This document shows, piece by piece, positions 1-4,956 of a DNA stretch of 23,068 nucleotides (positions within the stretch are counted from its first letter, which is position 1; every line of letters starts with the position of its first letter). The notes beneath the pieces are model-generated. The model was not told the DNA's origin, ran no database searches, and saw only the letters and a program-made list of their open reading frames with translations. The translations under genes were made by a program, and so were the position numbers. Source of the DNA: a virus; IMG/VR virus record IMGVR_UViG_3300009104_000128, positions 1 through 23,068 of that record. The stretch is one strand, 5' to 3'.

Positions 1-334
1 CTTTTTTCTTAGCCTTCTTTACTACCTTTTTCTTAGGTGCGGGTTTATTTTTTACTACCTTTTTTACAGGTTTAGGCTCTTCCTCTTCTTCCTCTTCTTC
101 CTCTTCTTCCTCTTCAACTACTTCTTCTACCATTTCTTCGACTACCCCTTCTTCAACCTCTTCTGCTTCATATTCATCTTCAACTGGTTCTTCTACCACT
201 TCATCTTCCACAGGGATATGACCGACTTCGTTTGTAATAAGAGCAATTGCAAGTATACGAACCTTTTCTTCTAACTCGGAAACCCTATAGGTTAACGCGT
301 CTATTTTTTTATCATGTTCTAATGCTATTCCCAT
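1..334 (-). CDS. Acidic protein with Glu-rich centre and Lys-rich tail (partial)
   Basis: The reading frame starts at the ATG at 334-332, which has a strong SD (AAGGAGT) just upstream, and runs off the left edge of the window, so the C-terminus is missing. About 111 residues are visible. Residues 1-30 have a heptad-like pattern suggesting a short coiled coil. Residues 40-80 are mostly Glu, Val and Asp, ending in a run of about 13 consecutive Glu. The visible end switches sharply to Pro/Lys-rich sequence (KPVKKVV, PKKKVVKKAKK) resembling the basic tails of linker-histone-like proteins. The homopolymer-like GAA/GAG stretch at 78-115 is a simple repeat and may vary in length between isolates. 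No enzymatic motif is seen and the function is unknown. A DNA-mimic, scaffold or nucleoid-binding role would be inference only. Confidence 0.75.
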   Translation of the reverse strand, partial: MGIALEHDKKIDALTYRVSELEEKVRILAIALITNEVGHIPVEDEVVEEPVEDEYEAEEVEEGVVEEMVEEVVEEEEEEEEEEEEEPKPVKKVVKNKPAPKKKVVKKAKKK

Positions 335-336
335 TG

Positions 337-765
337 TTACTCCTTATTGTAATTACTTTTTATATCGTTTATTTTATCTACAGATGCGGTAAGATTACTT
401 TGTGTTATCTTACCATCATCCAATGCATCCAAGACTTTATTCAAGTCTGAATCTTTTAGTCCGCGTGCTTCTAAATGTATTACGGCACGTGTATGTTGTT
501 CAGCGGATATTTTTTTACCAGAATCACCAACTATTATAGACTCACATTCCTTTTTAGGCATCAACCGCGCTGATATACTCTCGTCTTTTTCATCGTCACC
601 ATTCATTACATAGTCAACAAACATTTCTATTATTCCTTTTTCTGAAGGTCTTAGAGAAACCTTTTCATTGTGTTTTAGTTTGTGCTTATATAATTCCAGT
701 GCAAAAAAGTGTCTAACTTTTCCTCTGTTTATATTATCCCAATCGGGTTCACTATTTTGACTCAT
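337..765 (-). CDS. Hypothetical protein, 142 aa
   Basis: This soluble, charged protein has no recognised family. Its start overlaps the end of the upstream nuclease gene by 4 nt (ATGA-type overlap at 762-765), and its stop lies 2 nt before the next start, so it belongs to the same leftward transcript. The N-terminal part is basic and aromatic. The C-terminal half (residues about 85-140) is predicted helical, with ISAEQHTRAVIHLEARGL followed by LNKVLDALDDGKIT. No cysteine cluster, signal peptide or membrane segment is visible. Its position next to a Cas4-like nuclease makes a DNA-metabolism accessory role possible, but nothing in the protein shows it. Confidence 0.8.
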   Translation of the reverse strand: MSQNSEPDWDNINRGKVRHFFALELYKHKLKHNEKVSLRPSEKGIIEMFVDYVMNGDDEKDESISARLMPKKECESIIVGDSGKKISAEQHTRAVIHLEARGLKDSDLNKVLDALDDGKITQSNLTASVDKINDIKSNYNKE

Positions 766-1502
766 AGTTCAGTTCCTTTTTTATTTTTCTCTCTACCACT
801 TATTCCACCACCGCAAGGCTCAAAGAATGAGCAATACTTTGCATTACATTCCCACTCCTCTACTGGTGAGGTTCCGAAATCAACAGGCGGTGCTCCTTCT
901 TTTATATATTCAGCTAACATATTCCAATATTGTTCAGCACTGTCTATATATTCCAAAGGCACTTCCACCTCTTTCATTCGAGAATTATTTTTATTATAGA
1001 ATAGCAATGCCATACTATCTACATCTTGACCTATCTCTCTAAAATATAGTCCATATGTTCCCATCTGGTAACAGTAATTTTCCTTTGGTTTACCGCTACC
1101 ATATTTACCAAACATGCTTTTCCACGACCAGTCATTACATGTTTTTATATCATATAATCTATTGTCATCAATCATCATCAGGTCAATCCAACTGCGAACA
1201 TTTAGTCTAGGTATTTCTATTTCTTTTTCAACATAAATAGCGGTACCATTTTTGCGGGCGTATTCTTGACAGGCGAATTGTATGTCCTCATGCACGAGGT
1301 CACCAAGACGAAATAAACGCATAGTACCGCTATCTTTTTCAGTGGGTTCTAACTTTTCTACACTTTGAAAGTAGTGTTTTCTCATGCATAATCCCGCACC
1401 AGATGCATGATACCAACTCTCTTTACCTTCATATCTTTTACCAAAGTGTTTATCGCGTAAATCTAATATGTAATTATCGTATAAGTCTGCTACATCAATC
1501 AT
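762..1502 (-). CDS. Cas4/RecB-like PD-(D/E)XK nuclease with Fe-S cysteines
   Basis: This 246-aa protein has the full motif set of the Cas4/AddB-type branch of PD-(D/E)XK nucleases. It has an N-terminal Cys (C39 in GLCMRKHYF), His71 in GDLVHEDIQ, Asp107 in SWIDLM, the D118-I119-K120 core, and the QxxxY motif (Q146, Y150). A C-terminal cysteine trio (C219, C224, C230), together with C39, matches the four ligands of a 4Fe-4S cluster. Proteins of this family are metal-dependent DNA exonucleases or end-processing enzymes. In phages they usually sit in replication or recombination modules. No cas1, cas2 or CRISPR array is present, so this is a stand-alone phage exonuclease rather than part of an adaptation complex. 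It overlaps the 78-aa gene upstream by 8 nt and the 142-aa gene downstream by 4 nt. All key residues appear intact. Confidence 0.88.
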   Translation of the reverse strand: MIDVADLYDNYILDLRDKHFGKRYEGKESWYHASGAGLCMRKHYFQSVEKLEPTEKDSGTMRLFRLGDLVHEDIQFACQEYARKNGTAIYVEKEIEIPRLNVRSWIDLMMIDDNRLYDIKTCNDWSWKSMFGKYGSGKPKENYCYQMGTYGLYFREIGQDVDSMALLFYNKNNSRMKEVEVPLEYIDSAEQYWNMLAEYIKEGAPPVDFGTSPVEEWECNAKYCSFFEPCGGGISGREKNKKGTEL

Positions 1503-1731
1503 TGTTTTTTAGGTCTGTGGAATTAAAATCTATTATTTGATCTATGTTTTTTAAAACGATGAGGTCTTGAAGGTTGTTTATAGTGACGCGTTTGATCCCT
1601 CTGTTAGCCGCGTTATCTGCGGCGAACTCTATCAATTTCCGAGCATAGGGTTCAATAGCTTTTGTAGTATCTGAACTAATTTGGATACCACGATTATGAA
1701 ATGCTTTTCTTGCTTTACTTTTATTTAACAT
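1495..1731 (-). CDS. Small basic protein, candidate single histone fold, 78 aa
   Basis: The start at 1731 is set by an SD (GGAGAG). The protein reads as a short helix (residues 4-13), a loop with I18-S19-S20-D21, a long amphipathic helix (about 21-44) ending in Gly45, a basic loop IKRVT (46-50) and a third helix containing NNLQDL. This order resembles the histone fold (helix, S-D loop, long helix, G-(R)-K-T loop, D-I/L helix), with a central helix about as short as in bacterial single histones. This is my reading of pattern and spacing, not a database match. Pro28 inside the long helix is a point against it. The end overlaps the Cas4-like gene by 8 nt. Other small helical DNA-binding folds remain possible. 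Confidence 0.75.
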   Translation of the reverse strand: MLNKSKARKAFHNRGIQISSDTTKAIEPYARKLIEFAADNAANRGIKRVTINNLQDLIVLKNIDQIIDFNSTDLKNND

Positions 1732-1762
1732 TGTCTCTCCAGTTTATTTAGTTTTAAAGCGC

Positions 1763-1842
1763 AGGGTAGGAAACCATAAAACCTACCCTACACTTGACCG
1801 ATAACAGAAAGGAAGGTGTACTTTTTCTTGTACATTACGGTC
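1763..1842 (-). promoter_or_regulatory. Two adjacent hairpins in the leader of the histone-fold-like gene
   Basis: The 150-nt gap between the 72-aa and 78-aa genes contains a perfect 8-bp inverted repeat AGGGTAGG/CCTACCCT (1763-1770, 1782-1789; 11-nt loop). Next to it is a nested hairpin with outer GACCG/CGGTC (1796-1800, 1838-1842; continued by TAA/TTA past a bulged A) and inner TGTAC/GTACA (1817-1821, 1830-1834). In the leftward transcript both fall upstream of the ATG at 1731. No U-tract follows either hairpin, so this looks like a structured leader or processing site rather than a terminator. Confidence 0.45.
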
Positions 1843-1881
1843 TATATTTTTCAATCTTATTATTAATGTTTCTAACCATAT

Positions 1882-2100
1882 TTAGTTAGAAACTAACTCT
1901 TTCTGTTTATTATTCCAATCTATTAATTTTTCCATTTCTCGATCTCTTAGCTCCTGTACGATCTCAATGGCTCTTAATAGACCCACCATCACCATTGTAT
2001 TCTCCGCATAGGGATGGTTCTTTAGTTTCCTATTTTTATTTCGTATCTTTTGAACTTCTTTACGAATGTTCTTCAACACTACTTCTGCTTTTATATCCAT
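1882..2100 (-). CDS. Small coiled-coil protein, 72 aa
   Basis: The start at 2100 has a good SD (AGAGAGGAAT), although it lies 41 nt inside the end of the upstream zinc-ribbon gene. The protein is almost entirely helical and highly charged: KNIRKEVQKIRNKNRKLKN, then MVGLLRAIEIVQELRDREMEKL. This fits a helical hairpin or coiled-coil dimer. No family is recognised. No cysteine, signal or membrane segment is present. Confidence 0.75.
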   Translation of the reverse strand: MDIKAEVVLKNIRKEVQKIRNKNRKLKNHPYAENTMVMVGLLRAIEIVQELRDREMEKLIDWNNKQKELVSN

Positions 2101-2314
2101 TATTCCTCTCTACATAAAGATCACCACCGTCAAACAATTGTTCACACCTCGGACATTTCATAAACCAATCCATTTTAACGGTGGATGACATTATTTCTTT
2201 ATATTCTTCCCCATATGTTTTTAGATAGATAGGGTCGTCTTTATCTGTGGTACATGTTGGACAATAGTCTATGTACACATCAAACTCCACTATCTCTTTT
2301 TTGTCGTTTAACAT
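2060..2314 (-). CDS. Zinc-ribbon miniprotein, 84 aa
   Basis: Two CxxC pairs (C18/C21 in CPTC and C54/C57 in CPRC), 33 residues apart, form a likely single zinc ribbon. The rest is acidic with a short, polar C-terminal tail. The start at 2314 has only a weak SD (AAGTAAG) and lies 35 nt inside the preceding 65-aa gene, so translation may depend on coupling. Function is unknown. Such phage miniproteins often bind host proteins or nucleic acid, which is inference here. Confidence 0.75.
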   Translation of the reverse strand: MLNDKKEIVEFDVYIDYCPTCTTDKDDPIYLKTYGEEYKEIMSSTVKMDWFMKCPRCEQLFDGGDLYVERNNGYKSRSSVEEHS

Positions 2315-2477
2315 AATTCTTACTTAATAACATGCGATGTAACTCGCGTGCTATTTCCTTCCTTGCTGACGGCGACGAAAGATTTCCACCTTCATACCTA
2401 GATAGAACCAGTATTATTTCCACTTCTATCTCAGGAATATCTTCTGTTTGCTCTTTATAATATACATCCATTGACAT
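2280..2477 (-). CDS. Hypothetical protein, 65 aa
   Basis: The ATG at 2477 follows a clear SD (AAGGAAT). The N-terminal half is acidic (EQTEDIPEIEVEIILVLSRYEGG) and the C-terminal half is basic and helical (ARKEIARELHRMLLSKNYVKRQKRD). No family is recognised. The stop falls 35 nt inside the following zinc-ribbon gene. A structured 87-nt inverted-repeat element ends 18 nt upstream of the start and would be in its leader. Confidence 0.7.
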   Translation of the reverse strand: MSMDVYYKEQTEDIPEIEVEIILVLSRYEGGNLSSPSARKEIARELHRMLLSKNYVKRQKRDSGV

Positions 2478-2494
2478 ATTCGATTCCTTAAATT

Positions 2495-2581
2495 TATGCG
2501 GGAATATCCCTGTTATCAGCTAAGGAGGTACATCCATGATAGTTGTAGGCATGGAGGTTGGATGCTAGGTATTCCCGCATA
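2495..2581 (-). other. Element D: 87-nt intergenic element bounded by a 12-bp inverted repeat
   Basis: TATGCGGGAATA at 2495-2506 is perfectly complementary to 2570-2581. Inside, CATCC (2531-2535) can pair with GGATG (2560-2564), and CCATG/CATGG gives a hairpin with an 11-nt loop. In the leftward transcript it falls between the stop of the 54-aa gene and the SD of the 65-aa gene. The - strand carries GGATGTACCTCCTTAG, which closely resembles the anti-SD 3' end of 16S rRNA. The acceptor-like stem looks like that of a tRNA-Gly, but no T-arm or normal anticodon arm follows. A structured RNA is the best guess. Confidence 0.55.
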
Positions 2582-2582
2582 T

Positions 2583-2747
2583 TTATAACTCTTCTGGCAA
2601 TAGTTCGTAGCCATCGCACTCTTCATTGTTTTCGCACAATAGACCAAGTTCAACAATATCATCTTTTCCATACTCTTGCCATACTAATTGTTCTTCGCAA
2701 TTAGGACATTGTTTTTCTGATGGTTCTCCACCAATTATAAAATTCAT
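2583..2747 (-). CDS. Zinc-ribbon miniprotein, 54 aa
   Basis: The ATG at 2747-2745 has an SD (AGGAGA), and the start overlaps the stop of the upstream membrane protein as ATGA, which supports both genes. Cysteines C14/C17 (CPNC) and C38/C44 (CENNEEC) would form a compact zinc site. The protein is strongly acidic, with nearly no Lys or Arg. The stop lies directly beside the inverted-repeat element D. No family is recognised. Confidence 0.75.
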   Translation of the reverse strand: MNFIIGGEPSEKQCPNCEEQLVWQEYGKDDIVELGLLCENNEECDGYELLPEEL

Positions 2748-2926
2748 TTCTTCTTCTCCTGTACTCTAAATTTATCACCAACATGATAGTACGTTACATA
2801 CCCACTAAAGTTTGGTTCTCCAGATATTACTGTTACCCAAACCTCGTCATGGTAATAACATAAATACATACCAAGTGGATACACAGTAATAAAACTAGCC
2901 ATTAATATTAATATAAAAATAATCAT
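2744..2926 (-). CDS. Small membrane protein, 60 aa
   Basis: The N-terminus is a hydrophobic helix (MIIFILILMASFITVYPLGM) with no preceding charge, typical of a membrane anchor or uncleaved signal. A polar domain of about 35 residues follows and ends in Lys-rich EKKK. The start overlaps the stop of the upstream 101-aa ORF as ATGA and the stop overlaps the next start the same way. It has no recognised family. An envelope-directed accessory role is inference. Confidence 0.7.
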   Translation of the reverse strand: MIIFILILMASFITVYPLGMYLCYYHDEVWVTVISGEPNFSGYVTYYHVGDKFRVQEKKK

Positions 2927-3228
2927 ATGAGCCTCGGGTTTTGCATTAGGGTGGAGTCTAGAATCTCGCCCACGTCTCGGTTCTCTCCGAGAAGAGGCTC
3001 ATATATATTATGGGGCGGTCTACAGATTTTCACTGCTCTTGCGTTTATACTTTGAGGTTTTGTTTTATGTCGACTCCCTCTGGCATTAACCGCCCCATAT
3101 TTTAAAGGACTCGGCATAGGTGTTAATTCACTGTCTACTTTAAGGATACAAAATGAACATAAAACAAAAAAACAGTAGATCAACCGAGTCCCTTTATTAA
3201 TTTTCTTCATGTAGTCTTTAATGCACAT
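2923..3228 (-). CDS. Putative membrane-anchored protein, 101 aa, overlapped by three inverted-repeat elements
   Basis: The ORF starts directly after the upstream stop (TAG-ATG) and ends in an ATGA overlap, which argues that it is translated. An alternative start is Met7. Neither start has a clear SD. Residues about 15-31 are a hydrophobic, Cys-containing segment (LIYCFFVLCSFCILKV), a possible signal anchor. The remaining 65 residues are Arg/Asn/Pro-rich with a loose internal repeat (NARGS, NARAV). Nearly the whole gene (2925-3196) is made of three back-to-back long inverted repeats, an unusual constraint on a coding sequence. It may be a genuine gene carrying structured elements, or an RNA locus that happens to be open in this frame. 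Confidence 0.5.
   Translation of the reverse strand: MCIKDYMKKINKGTRLIYCFFVLCSFCILKVDSELTPMPSPLKYGAVNARGSRHKTKPQSINARAVKICRPPHNIYEPLLGENRDVGEILDSTLMQNPRLI
2925..3004 (-). other. Element A: 80-nt element closed by a perfect 11-bp inverted repeat
   Basis: ATATGAGCCTC (2925-2935) pairs perfectly with GAGGCTCATAT (2994-3004). Internal pairing includes a 6-bp hairpin TCTCGG/CCGAGA (2975-2980, 2987-2992; 6-nt loop) and an arm with GGG(x)GAG opposite CTC(x)CCC around 2950-2970. This gives a multi-arm fold like a D-armless cloverleaf, but without a standard T-loop or anticodon loop. It is the last of three abutting elements in the transcript direction. Confidence 0.6.
3009..3099 (-). other. Element B: 91-nt element closed by a perfect 11-bp inverted repeat
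   Basis: TATGGGGCGGT (3009-3019) pairs perfectly with ACCGCCCCATA (3089-3099). Weak internal stems exist (CAG/CTG near 3023-3035, GAGG/CCTC near 3054-3080). It lies 4 nt from element A and 3 nt from element C. Its interior contains TTTTGTTTTATGT (3058-3070), which recurs inverted in element C. Confidence 0.6.
3103..3196 (-). other. Element C: 94-nt element closed by a 12-bp inverted repeat with one bulge
   Basis: TAAAGGACTCGG (3103-3114) pairs with 3184-3196 with a single bulged C, giving 12 pairs of which GGACTCGG/CCGAGTCC is contiguous. An inner 6-bp stem TCTACT/AGTAGA lies inside the loop (around 3134 and 3174). It codes for the hydrophobic N-terminal segment of the 101-aa ORF. It is the first of the three elements to be transcribed. 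Confidence 0.55.
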
Positions 3229-3744
3229 CTAGCTAGAAAGTTCCACACTTTTTCTTCTTTTTAATATTTCTGCTTTGCAACACCTAGAATCTTCTTTAAT
3301 CTCCCACTTATTATATGACTGTAAACTCCCGCAAGCACCACAGTATCCTAAAAAGAATCCCGAAGTGTCCATTTTCCATTGTAATTCCTGCTCCGCTTTT
3401 TCATCTGAAGATTTAAAATCCCAGTTCTTAACACACATCCGCCAGTTCTTAATTTTTGACCGACCTCTAAACCATCCCACTGATTCATAGTGAGCATAGA
3501 ATAATTCTGCGTTTGCTTTTGGGTCAACAATCTTCTTTTCTTTAAAATAATCCTCTACCATCTTAATATCTTTAGGTTTTGCTCTGTATTTCCTTATATT
3601 CTTAGGTTTTTTCCCAAAGTATTCTGGCAACACTCTATATAATTCCGCTTCTTCTTCTTCAGATTTTATAAACCAAGTTGTCCACTGTGATTCATTTATA
3701 TCTGGAAAACTAATCATATAAGGATATTTAATTATTTTCTGCAT
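3229..3744 (-). CDS. DnaD/DnaT-like motif protein with C-terminal zinc ribbon, 171 aa
   Basis: Residues 82-108 (FYAHYESVGW...IKNWRMCVKNW) match the motif found at the C-terminus of phage and bacterial DnaD/DnaT-like replication proteins, where it takes part in ssDNA or helicase-loader contacts: aromatic-rich Y-E-S-x-G-W, then K-x-W-x(5)-W. A zinc-ribbon-like set follows (C135, C138, C155, C156). The N-terminal 70 residues hold no recognised replication-initiator domain, so this looks like an orphan module rather than a full initiator. The start overlaps the upstream 73-aa gene by 13 nt. A role in phage DNA replication is likely but inferred from this motif only. Confidence 0.72.
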   Translation of the reverse strand: MQKIIKYPYMISFPDINESQWTTWFIKSEEEEAELYRVLPEYFGKKPKNIRKYRAKPKDIKMVEDYFKEKKIVDPKANAELFYAHYESVGWFRGRSKIKNWRMCVKNWDFKSSDEKAEQELQWKMDTSGFFLGYCGACGSLQSYNKWEIKEDSRCCKAEILKRRKSVELSS

Positions 3745-3953
3745 TTATTTTTATTTCTTGGTTTTGGTTCAAATGTTTTACCTCGCCATAGATCAATTGG
3801 TCTTTTACTTGGCGGTACTAGATGCCAACCCCACCACCAACCATTACCATTTTCCTTAAATAGTTTATCTCTATCTTTTATATATTCTGGATCAGTTATT
3901 CCTTTATACTGCCATTCTTTTTTGTGTTGCCAATCGTATATATTACTCGACAT
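3732..3953 (-). CDS. Trp-rich basic protein, 73 aa
   Basis: The start at 3953 has an SD (AGGAGA). The protein is unusually rich in Trp, with nine in 73 residues including the run WWWGW, plus a basic C-terminus (KPRNKNKCRK). There is no transmembrane segment. No family is recognised. It overlaps the following replication-motif gene by 13 nt and follows the 52-aa gene by 11 nt. Confidence 0.72.
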   Translation of the reverse strand: MSSNIYDWQHKKEWQYKGITDPEYIKDRDKLFKENGNGWWWGWHLVPPSKRPIDLWRGKTFEPKPRNKNKCRK

Positions 3954-3964
3954 TCGTTTTTCTC

Positions 3965-4123
3965 CTAATCCTCATTATTAATTATATCTTCCAATATTTC
4001 ATCTGCTTTTTTTAAATGTTTCCTTACCACTGCTAACATTTTTCTATCTAATGATCTGTCATTATTAATTGCCAGTATCTTATCTGCTAACGCTACCAAT
4101 ACATCCTTTTTATCTTTTTTCAT
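3965..4123 (-). CDS. Small helical protein, 52 aa
   Basis: The ATG at 4123-4121 overlaps the stop of the upstream 38-aa membrane protein (ATGA), and the stop is TAG at 3967-3965. The sequence is charged and helical throughout (KKDVLVALADKILAINN, then KMLAVVRKHLKKADEIL). It has no SD of its own, so translation is probably coupled to the upstream gene. No family is recognised. Confidence 0.65.
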   Translation of the reverse strand: MKKDKKDVLVALADKILAINNDRSLDRKMLAVVRKHLKKADEILEDIINNED

Positions 4124-4236
4124 TTGCGAAACATCGTACTAATTACAAGATATATTATGAATAGTGCTATTGCTAAAAATAGCAATGAAACAGAAAGAAT
4201 CATTAGATTGCTGATCCAGTTAGCTATGGTAATCAT
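4120..4236 (-). CDS. Tiny single-pass membrane protein, 38 aa
   Basis: The frame from the ATG at 4236 to the TGA at 4122-4120 encodes 38 residues, of which about 11-31 are continuously hydrophobic (LMILSVSLLFLAIALFIIYL). A basic C-terminus (FRK) suggests the C-terminus is cytoplasmic. Both ends are ATGA overlaps with neighbours, which is the main evidence that it is real. It is too small for a classical holin with several helices, though a one-helix holin or envelope regulator is conceivable. Confidence 0.6.
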   Translation of the reverse strand: MITIANWISNLMILSVSLLFLAIALFIIYLVISTMFRK

Positions 4237-4514
4237 GAGATTGCGTACTCTCTTCCATTCATTTTGATATACTTCAGAGTCTCTAGATTTACCATTCTGT
4301 ATTCTCTTTTTTGCATATCAAATACCAGTACATAACTGTTGTCTAATTTATGGGCAAAGCTCTTTCTATTGGTTGTTTTCCTATGGGAATATACACCCAA
4401 ACGAGCCACCATTTCACGAAAAGACCTATCTTTCTTATAGAACCCAACGGAAAATATTTTTCCATTCGTATCCTTTATAAGTTCAATCGCTTTTGTTCTG
4501 TTTACTTTTATCAT
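4233..4514 (-). CDS. Conserved small phage protein, SH3-like, 93 aa
   Basis: The pattern AIELIKDTNGKIFSVGFYKK, then RxMxARLGV, then VFDMQKREYRMVNLETL is one I recognise from a small protein widespread in phages of unrelated hosts. It is predicted as a compact beta barrel and has no assigned function. The start at 4514 lies 32 nt inside the upstream 62-aa gene. The stop overlaps the next start (ATGA). It is well conserved and full length. Confidence 0.82.
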   Translation of the reverse strand: MIKVNRTKAIELIKDTNGKIFSVGFYKKDRSFREMVARLGVYSHRKTTNRKSFAHKLDNSYVLVFDMQKREYRMVNLETLKYIKMNGREYAIS

Positions 4515-4671
4515 TATCTCTCTCCCTTTTTTTCTCTTTATAATACTTCTCTACCTGCCCATCTTCATAATGTCTATCTGCATCATCCCAGTTATTCAAC
4601 TCTCTAAGTTCTTCGTAGTGTTCCCCAGTTTTACTCATATCTACTATCTCCTTTAATATGTTTATATCCAT
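4483..4671 (-). CDS. Hypothetical charged protein, 62 aa
   Basis: The start codon overlaps the upstream stop as TAATG (4669-4673). The protein is strongly charged (WDDADRHYEDGQVEKYYKEKKRERDNDKSK), probably disordered in its C-terminal half, with no motif. It overlaps the SH3-like gene by 32 nt. Confidence 0.65.
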   Translation of the reverse strand: MDINILKEIVDMSKTGEHYEELRELNNWDDADRHYEDGQVEKYYKEKKRERDNDKSKQNKSD

Positions 4672-4955
4672 TATCTAGCACCCCCATTAAAAGCATCAAC
4701 TGCATACATAATTGTATTTCTATCAATACTGTTATTACGTTCCAGTTCTTCATTTACATAACTAGCTATATATCTTGCTAATTCTCTATCCATTTCTTCT
4801 CCTTCTCTTAGTTGTTCTGCTAAGTCTGTTACTCCGCTTAGACAGAATGGACAGAAAGCAACTGGTAGCATACCTAGATCGCCAGTGATACCACCTTCTC
4901 CATCTAAGTCGAAGTCACCTTCACATATACTACAAATTTCTTTCTGCTCTTTCAT
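4671..4955 (-). CDS. Zinc-finger protein, 94 aa
   Basis: C8/C11 (CSIC) and C35/C38 (CPFC) make a zinc ribbon with an acidic, Gly-rich connecting loop. The C-terminal 50 residues are helical (VTDLAEQLREGEEMDRELARYIASYVNEELE). The gene begins 1 nt after the upstream stop and ends with a TAATG overlap. Function is unknown. Confidence 0.75.
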   Translation of the reverse strand: MKEQKEICSICEGDFDLDGEGGITGDLGMLPVAFCPFCLSGVTDLAEQLREGEEMDRELARYIASYVNEELERNNSIDRNTIMYAVDAFNGGAR

Positions 4956-4956
4956 T

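Noticed and set aside
762-1502. CRISPR-associated Cas4 as part of an adaptation system
   Set aside because: No other cas gene or array is in the window. The gene lies in a phage early region.
2538-2570. Ten-codon + strand ORF with a perfect SD inside element D
   Set aside because: It is on the strand opposite to all genes of this arm. The SD-like bases are the complement of the element's anti-SD stretch and are explained by the structure.
2495-2581. tRNA-Gly gene: the element starts GCGGGAATA and ends TTCCCGC like the acceptor stem of tRNA-Gly
   Set aside because: No T-arm with GGTTC, no 7-nt anticodon loop with a glycine anticodon, and no D-loop GG. Only the acceptor stem matches, so I list it as an unknown structured element.
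3009-3099. tmRNA-like end in element B (GGGGCGG start and a GTCGAC segment)
   Set aside because: There is no tRNA-like T-arm or CCA-type 3' end and no tag reading frame. The match is a few bases only.
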